Below are positions 1-5,648 of a stretch of DNA of 5,648 nucleotides, one piece after another. Where the stretch lies: NCBI GenBank assembly GCA_937873105.1, contig CALMWD010000304.1, forward strand, positions 1 through 5,648, read 5' to 3'. The notes below the pieces were generated by a model. It was not told where the DNA came from, searched no databases, and saw nothing but the letters and a program-made list of their open reading frames with translations. The DNA comes from an uncultured Rhodanobacteraceae bacterium. Its GTDB lineage: Bacteria; Pseudomonadota; Gammaproteobacteria; Xanthomonadales; Ahniellaceae. Within the stretch, counting starts at the first letter, position 1; each line of letters opens with the position of its first letter. The position numbers were made by a program, and so were the translations under genes.

Positions 1-2477
1 GTCCCGGTTCCTCGGCGGAGAAGATCACTCCGGCGCGTGCCGTCGGCGTCATCCACCTGCCGCTGGATCGCAAGGACCGCAAGGTCGACGTGCGCCTGGC
101 CGCGAAGGACAAGGCCCGTCCGGACGAACGGATCGACGTGGAAGTGGCGGCGCCGGCCCTGGCCGGCCAGACCGCGCACGTGACCCTGTCGGCCACCGAT
201 GTCGGCATCCTGAACCTGACCCAGTTCCCGCTGCCGGACCCGATCGCCTGGTTCTTCTCGCCGCGTCGCCATGCCATCAACGCCTACGACGTGTACGGCC
301 GCATCATCGAATCGCTGGACGGGCTGCAGGCGCGCCTGCGCTACGGCGGCGACGCCGCCCTGCTCGGCCTGCCGCAGGCGCGCCGTCCGAACGTGAAGGT
401 GCAGACGGTCGACCTGTTCAACGCCCCGGTCGCGCTCGACGCGCAAGGCAAGGCCACGATCGCGCTGCAATTGCCCGACTTCAACGGCACCCTGCGCCTC
501 GTCGCCGTCGCCTACGGCGAACAGCAGTACGGCGCCGGCGAACGCGAAATCATCGTGCAGGCGCCGCTGGTCGTCGAAGCCAGCGCACCGCGGGCGATGG
601 CCAGCGGCGACAGCGCCGAACTCGCCCTCGACCTCGACAACCTCAGCGGCGCCGACGGCAGTTACGAGGTCATGGTCGACGGCGGCGATCACGTCGATGT
701 CGGCAACGGCAAGCGCAACGTGCAGCTCGCCGACGGCGACCGCACCACGCTCACCTTCCCGCTCTCGGCGCGCCAGAAGTTCGGCGTCGCCAAGGTGCAG
801 ATCGCGGTGCGCGGCAAGGACGTGAAGGTCGACCGCAGCATCGAGTTCGCGGTGCGTCCGGCCTATCCGGTCGAACGCCGCGCCCGCGTCGAGGTGCTGG
901 GTTCGAATCCGACCATCGTGCCCGAGGCCTCGCTGCGCAGCGGCCTGGTCGCCGAATCCGCGGTGTCGCGCATCACCCTCGGCACGCTGCCGCCGCTGCC
1001 CTTCGCCTCGGTCGCCACCGACCTGCTCGGTTATCCGTATGGCTGCGTCGAACAGACCACGAGCAAGGCCTTCCCGCTGGTCTTCCTCGACGAGGCGACC
1101 GCGAAGCAGTTCGCGGTAAAGCCGCTGACCCAGAAGGAGCGCGCCGAACGCATGACCGTGGCCTTCTCGCGCCTGGCCTCGATGCAGGTGGAGAGCGGCC
1201 ACTTCAACATGTGGCCGGAAGGCGACTACATCGTGTCGCAGATCACGCCGTATGTGGCCGAGATGCTGGTCTCGGCCAAGGACGCCGGCTTCGAACCGCC
1301 GGCGCAACTGCTCGACCGCACCCTGAAGCGGCTGGAGGACGACCTGCTCGCCGGCGGCAACGCGCACTACGACTACGAGTATTCGGAGCACCTGCGCCTG
1401 GCCGAGATGATGCATGCGGGCTACGTGCTGGCGCGCCAGAAGCGCGCGCCGCTCGGCACCCTGCGCGCGCTCTACGACAACGAACGCAGCAAGCTGATCG
1501 CGCCGCTGCCGCTGGTGCATCTCGGCGTCGCGCTGAACCTGATGGGCGACGGCGAACGCGGCAACAAGGCGATCGAGGAAGCCTTCACGCGTGAATTCAA
1601 GCGTCCGGCCTGGATCGGCGACTACGGCACCGACCTGCGCGACCTGGCTTTGATGGTGGCGCTGACGCACGAAGCCGGCCTCGCGCAACCGGCCTACGAC
1701 GCCAAGGTCTATGCGATGGCGCGCGAGATCACCGGCCGCTCGGTCTGGAACGGCAAGTTCTATTTCAGCACCCAGGAGCAGATCGCGCTGTTCCGTCTCG
1801 GCCGCGCCCTGCTGAACGATCCGGACCGCAGGATCGAAGGCGACGTGTACGCGGGCGAGTTGAACGAGCCGTTCTCGGCCACCGGCCAGATTGCGCGCAG
1901 CTTCACGGCACCGGACCTGTCGGCCGGCGTCAAGCTGGACGTGCGCGGCGACGGACCGATCTACCTGACCGAGGACGTGGTCGGTTATCCGAGTACCGCG
2001 CCGAAGGCGATGCGCAACGGCGTCGCGGTGCGCCGCGACTACTACTACCTCGACGGCACGAAGTACGACGGCAAGCCGCTGACCGAAGGCGATTCGCTGG
2101 TCGCGATGCTGACCGTGGAATCCGACGAGATGATGAAGGATGCGCTGATCGTCGACCTGCTGCCCGGCGGCCTGGAGATCGAGAACTTCAACCTCGGCGA
2201 CCAGAGCCAGTGGAGCAACGTGAGCATCGACGGCGTGACCCTGTCCGAGCGTTCGAGCGAGGCCGAGATCGCCTTCGAGGAATACCGCGAAGACCGCTAC
2301 GTCGCCGCGATCAAGCTCTACGACGGCTCGAAGGCGCGGCTGTTCTACGCCGTGCGCGCGGTCTCGCCGGGCACGTACAAGGTGCCCTCGCCCCTGGTCG
2401 AGGACATGTACCGCCCGACCCTGCGTGGCATCGGCGAAGCGCTGCCGGCGTCGATCAAGGTGGTGTCGCCGGAGTGA
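1..2477 (+). CDS. yfhM: Bacterial alpha-2-macroglobulin (YfhM/ECAM type), C-terminal part, 5' end outside window
   Basis: The frame is open from the left edge (first whole codon at 3) to TGA at 2475-2477, about 824 codons, so the GTG at 90 is internal and not a start. Family role: a large periplasmic protease trap, usually a lipoprotein, that entangles attacking proteases and links to them through a thioester. Visible signatures in order: the conserved A2M segment DVGILNLTQF (from base 198) followed by PDP and DVYG; the thioester motif YPYGCVEQTT with Cys at 1044-1046 and Gln at 1053-1055; helical thioester-domain sequence after it; then beta-rich C-terminal macroglobulin-type sequence ending ASIKVVSPE. 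About 476 residues follow the thioester Cys, close to the E. coli protein (about 1,650 residues), so roughly the first half is missing; signal peptide and lipobox cannot be judged. The pbpC gene follows 71 bases downstream, the usual partner. The family call is firm; the symbol is by analogy with E. coli. Confidence 0.95.
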   Translation, partial: PGSSAEKITPARAVGVIHLPLDRKDRKVDVRLAAKDKARPDERIDVEVAAPALAGQTAHVTLSATDVGILNLTQFPLPDPIAWFFSPRRHAINAYDVYGRIIESLDGLQARLRYGGDAALLGLPQARRPNVKVQTVDLFNAPVALDAQGKATIALQLPDFNGTLRLVAVAYGEQQYGAGEREIIVQAPLVVEASAPRAMASGDSAELALDLDNLSGADGSYEVMVDGGDHVDVGNGKRNVQLADGDRTTLTFPLSARQKFGVAKVQIAVRGKDVKVDRSIEFAVRPAYPVERRARVEVLGSNPTIVPEASLRSGLVAESAVSRITLGTLPPLPFASVATDLLGYPYGCVEQTTSKAFPLVFLDEATAKQFAVKPLTQKERAERMTVAFSRLASMQVESGHFNMWPEGDYIVSQITPYVAEMLVSAKDAGFEPPAQLLDRTLKRLEDDLLAGGNAHYDYEYSEHLRLAEMMHAGYVLARQKRAPLGTLRALYDNERSKLIAPLPLVHLGVALNLMGDGERGNKAIEEAFTREFKRPAWIGDYGTDLRDLALMVALTHEAGLAQPAYDAKVYAMAREITGRSVWNGKFYFSTQEQIALFRLGRALLNDPDRRIEGDVYAGELNEPFSATGQIARSFTAPDLSAGVKLDVRGDGPIYLTEDVVGYPSTAPKAMRNGVAVRRDYYYLDGTKYDGKPLTEGDSLVAMLTVESDEMMKDALIVDLLPGGLEIENFNLGDQSQWSNVSIDGVTLSERSSEAEIAFEEYREDRYVAAIKLYDGSKARLFYAVRAVSPGTYKVPSPLVEDMYRPTLRGIGEALPASIKVVSPE

Positions 2478-2548
2478 TTTCGGGCTTCAAACAGCCCCTC
2501 ATCGGCCCGAAGGGCGGATGAGGGGCCAACCTCGCCGCATCAATCGCC
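2478..2548 (+). other. Intergenic spacer with strong imperfect hairpin between yfhM and pbpC
   Basis: The arms GCCCCTCATCGGCCC (2494-2508) and GGGCGGATGAGGGGC (2512-2526) pair over 15 positions with a single G-G mismatch around a GAA loop. No T-tract follows, so it does not look like a standard intrinsic terminator. Its position between two co-oriented, functionally linked genes suggests it could tune readthrough, mRNA stability or differential expression. A second pairing is possible: TTCGGGC (2479-2485), right after the yfhM stop, complements GCCCGAA (2505-2511), and that would disrupt the large hairpin. Pairing is seen directly; function is inference. Confidence 0.6.
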
Positions 2549-4891
2549 GTGATCGCCTGGCTCCATCGCCACCCCAAGCTCCGCAACACCCTCGTCGCGC
2601 TCGTGCTGCTGGTGTTGCTGGACCGGCTGTTCCCGCCACCGATCCCGGACATCGACGCCGACGGCGCCACCATCGTGCTGGCGCGGGACGGCACGCCGCT
2701 GCGTGCGTTCGCGAACGCCGAGGGCGTGTGGCGTTATCCGGTGACGATCGAACAGGTCTCGCCGCGTTACATCGAGGCCCTGCTCGGCTACGAGGACCGC
2801 TGGTTCTGGCACCACCCCGGCATCAATCCGTTCGCCTTCGTGCGTGCGACGGCGCAAGCCGCCTGGCATGGCCGCATCGTCTCCGGCGGTTCGACGCTGA
2901 CGATGCAGGTCGCGCGCCTGATCGAACCGATCCCGCATTCGGCCTTCGGCAAGGTCCGCCAGATGATCCGCGCCGTGCAGCTCGAGCTTCGCCTCAGCAA
3001 GCGCGAGATCCTGACCCTGTACCTGAACCTCGCGCCGTTTGGCGGCAGCATCGAAGGCGTGCAGGCCGCCTCGTTCGCCTACCTCGGCAAGCCGGCAGCA
3101 CAGTTGTCGCATTCGGAAGCGGCCCTGCTCGCCGTGCTGCCGCAGTCGCCGAGCCGCCATCGCCCGGACCGCCATCCGGAACGCGCCCGCGCCGCGCGCG
3201 ACAAGGTGCTGGCCCGCCTCGCGCAGTTCGGCGACTGGCCGGCCGCCGTGATCGACGAGGCCCGCGACGAAAACGTGGTCGCGCGCCGCCTGCGCGCACC
3301 GATGCTGGCGGCCCTGTTCGCCGAACGCATGCGCCGCGAACATCCCGGCGAACGCGTGATCGCGACCACCATCGACGCCACTGCCCAACGTGCGCTCGAG
3401 CAGCGCATCGGCGGCTGGATCTCGCGCCTGCCGGACAAGACCTCGGCGGCCGCCCTGGTCATCGACAATGTCCGGCGCGAGGTGCTGGCCTATGTCGGTT
3501 CCGCGGAATTCGCCGACGAGGCGCGGCTCGGCCATGTCGACATGGTCGCGGCGCGGCGTTCGCCCGGTTCGACCTTGAAGCCGTTCCTGTACGCGCTCGC
3601 GCTCGACGAGGGCCTGATCCATTCCGAGAGCCTGCTGATCGATGCGCCGCAGGATTTCGCCGGTTATCGTCCCGCCAATTTCGGCGACGACTTCAACGGC
3701 CCGGTCTCGGTGGCCGAGGCGCTGCGACTGTCCTTGAACGTGCCGGCCGTGGACGTGCTCGAACGCATCACGCCGAATGCCTTCGTGGCGCGGCTGAAAC
3801 ATGCCGGCGTCCGCCTCGACCTGCCGCTCGGGGCCAAGCCCAACCTGGCGATGGCGCTGGGCGGCACGGCCACCTCATTGGACGAACTGGTCGGCGCCTA
3901 TGCGGCCTTCGGTCACGGCGGCCTCGGCGGGCCGGTGCGGTTCACGCGCGACGCGAAGCAGGACGATCGTCGCGTCGTCAGCGCAGGCGCGGCCTGGATT
4001 ACCCGGCGCATGCTCGAAGATCACGGCCGTCCCGGCGATCCGACCGGGCTCATCGACACCGGCCGGCGCACGCGCATCGCCTGGAAGACCGGCACCAGTT
4101 ACGGCTTCCGCGATGCCTGGGCGATCGGCGTGACGCCGCATTACACGGTCGGCGTCTGGGTCGGACGGCCGGACGGCACGCCGATCCCGGGCCAATACGG
4201 CGCCGCGACCGCCCTGCCCTTGCTGATCGCGCTGACCGACCGTTTGCCGCGGGTAGTCGGCGCCGCGAGTTTCGATACGCAGCCCGAATCGGTGAGCCAG
4301 GCCGAGATCTGCTGGCCGCTGGGCGAAGCCTTCGACGCCGCCGACCCGTCGCTCTGCCATCGCAAGCGCGAGGCCTGGATTCTTGATGGGCGCATTCCGC
4401 CGACCTTGCCGAGTCGCGGCAGCACGGCGGCGGAATCCCTGCGCGACGTGGTGCAGGTGAACACGAAGGGCGAGCGCGTGTTGCCCACGTGTTCGGAAGC
4501 CGCATCGACACCGCGCACGATCGCGCACTGGCCAGTGCTGGCCGAACCCTGGCTGCCGCAACGCGACCGCAACGCCGCACGCGCGCCGGACTTCGCGCCC
4601 GAATGCCGCAACGCGCAGCCGCAGATCGCACGCCGCCTGCGCATCGACGGCCTGATCCACGGCGCCGTCCTCCGCCGCCCCCCCGGCGTCACCGAAGCCC
4701 CCGCCGCCCGCCTGCGCGCACTCGGCGCCGAAGGCGAGGTGCAATGGCTCCTTAACGGCAAACTCATCGCCACCAGCCCCGCCAACGTCCCGATCGAACA
4801 CCACTTCACCGCCCCCGGCCGCCACCGCCTCCTCGCCCTCGATGCCCGCGGCGCCTACGACGCGGTGGAGGTGAGGGTGTTAAGTCAGTAG
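2549..4891 (+). CDS. pbpC: Penicillin-binding protein 1C: bifunctional peptidoglycan glycosyltransferase/transpeptidase
   Basis: This 780-residue protein (E. coli PBP1C is about 770) would polymerise lipid II into glycan strands and cross-link stem peptides at the inner membrane, facing the periplasm. Residues 12-29 form an N-terminal membrane anchor. The GT51 domain shows EDRWF with likely catalytic Glu82, GGSTLTMQ (113-120), KVRQMIRAVQLELRLSKREI (135-154), YLNLAPFGG and EAALLAVLPQSPS. The transpeptidase domain shows SxxK as S341-T-L-K344, SxN as SLN 395-397, and KTG 513-515. A PBP1C-type cysteine-bearing stretch (ICWPLG, C588; C603) follows, then a beta-rich BiPBP_C-type domain at about 690-780. 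All catalytic motifs are intact, so it should be active. GTG at 2549 is the first in-frame start after the TGA at 2519-2521; later starts would cut the membrane anchor. No clear Shine-Dalgarno sequence precedes it, so translation may depend on upstream yfhM. Partner gene is yfhM, 71 bases upstream. Confidence 0.97.
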   Translation: MIAWLHRHPKLRNTLVALVLLVLLDRLFPPPIPDIDADGATIVLARDGTPLRAFANAEGVWRYPVTIEQVSPRYIEALLGYEDRWFWHHPGINPFAFVRATAQAAWHGRIVSGGSTLTMQVARLIEPIPHSAFGKVRQMIRAVQLELRLSKREILTLYLNLAPFGGSIEGVQAASFAYLGKPAAQLSHSEAALLAVLPQSPSRHRPDRHPERARAARDKVLARLAQFGDWPAAVIDEARDENVVARRLRAPMLAALFAERMRREHPGERVIATTIDATAQRALEQRIGGWISRLPDKTSAAALVIDNVRREVLAYVGSAEFADEARLGHVDMVAARRSPGSTLKPFLYALALDEGLIHSESLLIDAPQDFAGYRPANFGDDFNGPVSVAEALRLSLNVPAVDVLERITPNAFVARLKHAGVRLDLPLGAKPNLAMALGGTATSLDELVGAYAAFGHGGLGGPVRFTRDAKQDDRRVVSAGAAWITRRMLEDHGRPGDPTGLIDTGRRTRIAWKTGTSYGFRDAWAIGVTPHYTVGVWVGRPDGTPIPGQYGAATALPLLIALTDRLPRVVGAASFDTQPESVSQAEICWPLGEAFDAADPSLCHRKREAWILDGRIPPTLPSRGSTAAESLRDVVQVNTKGERVLPTCSEAASTPRTIAHWPVLAEPWLPQRDRNAARAPDFAPECRNAQPQIARRLRIDGLIHGAVLRRPPGVTEAPAARLRALGAEGEVQWLLNGKLIATSPANVPIEHHFTAPGRHRLLALDARGAYDAVEVRVLSQ

Positions 4892-4909
4892 CTGGATCAG
4901 AAATGAGCT

Positions 4910-4938
4910 CTGACCCTATTTCCGCTGACCCTATTTCC
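4910..4938. repeat. Tandem direct repeat of CTGACCCTATTTCC
   Basis: Two perfect 14-bp copies, 4910-4923 and 4925-4938, are separated by one G (15-base period). The first copy is preceded by GAGCT, giving GCTCTGACCC. On the minus strand it reads as GGAAATAGGGTCAG twice. Short tracts of the TCTGACCCYATTT kind are, from memory, common as dispersed intergenic repeats near REP-associated transposases in gammaproteobacteria; no such gene lies in this window, so a mobile-element link is inference. It sits at the border between pbpC and the AT-rich RHS tail and may mark a junction. Confidence 0.75.
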
Positions 4939-4943
4939 AAAAT

Positions 4944-4971
4944 TTTATCCTGCCGCCTCCAGCAGGATAAA
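4944..4971. terminator. Hairpin, possible weak terminator between convergent genes
   Basis: TTTATCCTGC (4944-4953) and GCAGGATAAA (4962-4971) form a perfect 10-bp stem around an 8-base loop. Read on the minus strand, the stem is followed by AATTTT, a short T-run that could weakly terminate RHS transcription. It lies between pbpC (plus) and the RHS remnant (minus), where a bidirectional terminator would be expected. The T-run is short and the stem base is AT-rich, so termination is only a possibility. The TAA closing the reconstructed RHS tail (4945-4947) lies inside the stem. Confidence 0.4.
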
Positions 4972-5092
4972 TCTAACAACTAAAATAATGAGAGCAGGCA
5001 GCATTGCTGTTACCACAACTGAGGCTTTGTTTTTATTCCAAAAATATTTTTCGGCACGTTTATTACTAAAAACAAAACCGTCCTCGGGACCA
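4945..5092 (-). pseudogene. Out-of-frame continuation of the RHS tip with a predicted membrane segment
   Basis: Restoring one missing G in TTTGGTCCC (minus strand, around 5088-5093) changes DPLVPRT to DPLGPEDG, matching the conserved end of the RHS core. That frame then stays open for 47 residues after DPLG to TAA at 4945-4947. The tail has a polar, lysine- and aromatic-rich part (SNKRAEKYFWNKNK), then a hydrophobic run including MLPALIILVVRFILL that could span a membrane, ending EAAG. This looks like the original variable tip. It has no start codon of its own tied to an RBS. Inference: one-base deletion, or a sequencing error in a G-run. Its toxin or other function is not recognisable. Confidence 0.5.
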
Positions 5093-5432
5093 AAGGATCA
5101 CGATAACGCATTGGCGATTGAGAGACATATCCGAATGTATTGATTCCTCCATCCAGCCCAATCGGATCACTCTCGACATAGCGCCCCGTCCCCGGGTCGT
5201 AGTCGCGGAAGTAGTTGTAGTGCAGGCCCGTCGCCGCGTCGTATTGCTGGCCCGGGAAACGCAGGTTCAGCGTGGTCGCGTTGCCGTCGCCGTCCGGATC
5301 GTCGTTCGCCGCCGCCGTGCCGAACGCATCGCCCAGGATCGGCCAGTCCCACAACGCCGTGCCGCGGCTCGGCTCGATGACCTTGCGCGGGCTGCCGAGG
5401 TGGTCGGGTTCGATGGGGCGCTGCAGGCACAT
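5010..5432 (-). pseudogene. RHS/YD-repeat protein core fragment (orphan C-terminal tip), truncated and apparently frameshifted
   Basis: The frame encodes the terminal RHS repeat-associated core: DHLGSPR (residues 10-16), GDAFG (34-38), RFPGQQYDAATGLHYNYFRD (58-77), then GRYVESDPIGLDGG and RYRDPL (109-114). Full RHS proteins are far longer and form a cage that encloses a variable C-terminal toxin. Here nothing RHS-like is visible before residue 5 or so, and a TAG at 5442-5444 closes the same frame just upstream, so the N-terminal part is absent. The ATG at 5430-5432 is simply the first available start; GGGAG lies about 13 bases upstream, a poor spacing. The core normally ends DPLG(L); here it reads DPLVPRTV and stops after 26 more residues. 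The alternative frame restores DPLG (see next entry). The 3' part is AT-rich, typical of variable RHS tips. Core family call is firm; whether it is expressed is doubtful. Confidence 0.85.
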
Positions 5433-5439
5433 GCGGCGA

Positions 5440-5585
5440 GACTATCTCCCTGCGTGGACCTCCACCAAGGCGACGTCAAACCTGTCGCCGCCCACCCCGC
5501 CAGCGCGCCGATCGAACACCGCTTCGGCAGCCCCGGGCGCGACCTTCGGCAGCCGGTGGATGGCACCCCCGGAGCCGCCCAGTGA
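5440..5585 (+). other. Possible 3' remnant of a plus-strand gene, function unrecognised
   Basis: After the RHS fragment the DNA becomes GC-rich again. A plus-strand frame through here ends at TGA 5583-5585 and has codon use like a real gene from about 5445 onward (mostly G/C third positions), reading SPCVDLHQGDVKPVAAHPAS and onward to TPGAAQ. The same frame left of 5432 is only the antisense of the RHS core, so no intact gene can be drawn. Its stop overlaps the next start as GTGA, a typical translational-coupling arrangement. The antisense frame here is also open over much of the stretch, so coding status is uncertain. Confidence 0.3.
5571..5574 (+). promoter_or_regulatory. Ribosome-binding site for the gene starting at 5582
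   Basis: GGAG lies 7 bases before the GTG at 5582, an optimal Shine-Dalgarno spacing. It is the main evidence that a new gene begins here. Confidence 0.5.
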
Positions 5586-5648
5586 GCGCGCTCGGCTCGC
5601 TGGTGCCGGCGCTGCGAACCTGGGTCGGCGCGCGCCGGGTCGGGCCGA
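5582..5648 (+). CDS. Start of an unidentified plus-strand gene, 3' end outside window
   Basis: GTG at 5582 opens a frame reading MSALGSLVPALRTWVGARRV and then GP at the window edge, 22 codons, nearly all with G or C in the third position. The GGAG site 7 bases upstream and the GTGA overlap with the preceding frame support a genuine, translationally coupled start. The N-terminus is mildly amphipathic with several arginines, as in cytoplasmic heads of membrane proteins, but too little is visible for any family assignment. Confidence 0.45.
   Translation, partial: MSALGSLVPALRTWVGARRVGP

Larger units (their letters stand above)
4892..5009. other. AT-rich intergenic region downstream of pbpC
   Basis: Base composition changes sharply after the pbpC stop: 4921-5100 has 72 G or C in 180 bases (40%), against clearly GC-rich flanks. 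It contains a 14-bp tandem repeat (4910-4938), a 10-bp hairpin (4944-4971), and the distal part of a frameshifted RHS tail on the minus strand. No ordinary gene is apparent. The composition suggests acquired DNA. Confidence 0.7.

Noticed and set aside
90..92. GTG at 90 as the start of the alpha-2-macroglobulin gene
   Set aside because: The frame is open to the left edge, and the family has about 840 more N-terminal residues; this codon is an internal Val.
2494..2526. Rho-independent terminator after yfhM
   Set aside because: The stem is strong but is followed by CAACCTCGCC with no T-run, and the next gene is its usual partner; listed as a hairpin only.
2425..4386. Long plus-strand open frame (about 650 codons) overlapping pbpC
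   Set aside because: Its product is Arg/Pro/Ala-rich with no domain, and it lies over pbpC, whose frame holds every expected catalytic motif. It is a GC-rich shadow frame.
4678..4684. Run of seven C inside pbpC as a phase-variation tract
   Set aside because: The frame stays intact through it to a proper BiPBP_C-type end, and C-runs are expected in this GC-rich sequence.
2540..4825. Long minus-strand open frames opposite pbpC (2540-3802 and 3875-4825)
   Set aside because: Antisense shadows of a high-GC3 gene; compositionally biased and without recognisable motifs.
4879..4977. Integron attC-like core sites (GTTAAGT near 4879 and ATCTAAC at 4971-4977)
   Set aside because: The two core-like words are in the wrong order for an attC site and no internal L-type boxes were found; likely chance.
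4892..5110. Insertion sequence or transposase remnant in the AT-rich block
   Set aside because: No transposase motif and no terminal inverted repeats with target duplication were visible; only a 14-bp tandem repeat and one hairpin.
5118..5432. Plus-strand open frame antisense to the RHS core
   Set aside because: Low-complexity Val/Arg-rich translation; the minus strand has clear RHS motifs. Only the part right of about 5440 was kept as a possible remnant.

Overview
The window is GC-rich DNA with strong G/C preference at third codon positions, apart from a short AT-rich island near the right end. Gene content (a bacterial alpha-2-macroglobulin gene followed by a penicillin-binding protein 1C gene) and the style of the RHS fragment fit a high-GC gammaproteobacterium, possibly a Xanthomonadales/Lysobacter-type organism. 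This placement is inference from gene content and composition, not from a marker gene.

Layout. Positions 1-2477 (+) hold the C-terminal half of a YfhM-type alpha-2-macroglobulin with an intact Cys-Val-Glu-Gln thioester motif; the gene runs off the left edge. A 71-base gap with a strong imperfect hairpin follows. Positions 2549-4891 (+) hold a complete penicillin-binding protein 1C (pbpC) with all expected glycosyltransferase-51 and transpeptidase motifs and a C-terminal BiPBP_C-type domain. Downstream, 4892-5100 is AT-rich (about 40% GC over 4921-5100, by count). It carries a 14-bp tandem repeat and a 10-bp hairpin. On the minus strand, 5432 down to 5010 encodes the end of an RHS/YD-repeat protein core, cut off from any N-terminal part. 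It appears frameshifted exactly at its terminal DPLG motif; the restored frame continues to 4945 as a short tail with a predicted membrane segment. From about 5440 the composition returns to GC-rich. A plus-strand frame ends at 5585 and overlaps, as GTGA, a new start codon at 5582 that has a well-spaced GGAG ribosome-binding site. The gene starting there runs off the right edge.

How it fits together. Alpha-2-macroglobulin and PBP1C are a recurrent gene pair in Gram-negative bacteria. The first is thought to trap proteases that breach the outer membrane, and the second to build or repair peptidoglycan. The RHS piece looks like an orphan tip or decaying remnant between this pair and an unrelated plus-strand gene unit. 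No tRNA, rRNA, CRISPR array, intact transposase or integrase was seen. I found no convincing new multi-gene system; the most notable features are the frameshifted RHS remnant and the repeats and odd similarities at its two borders.
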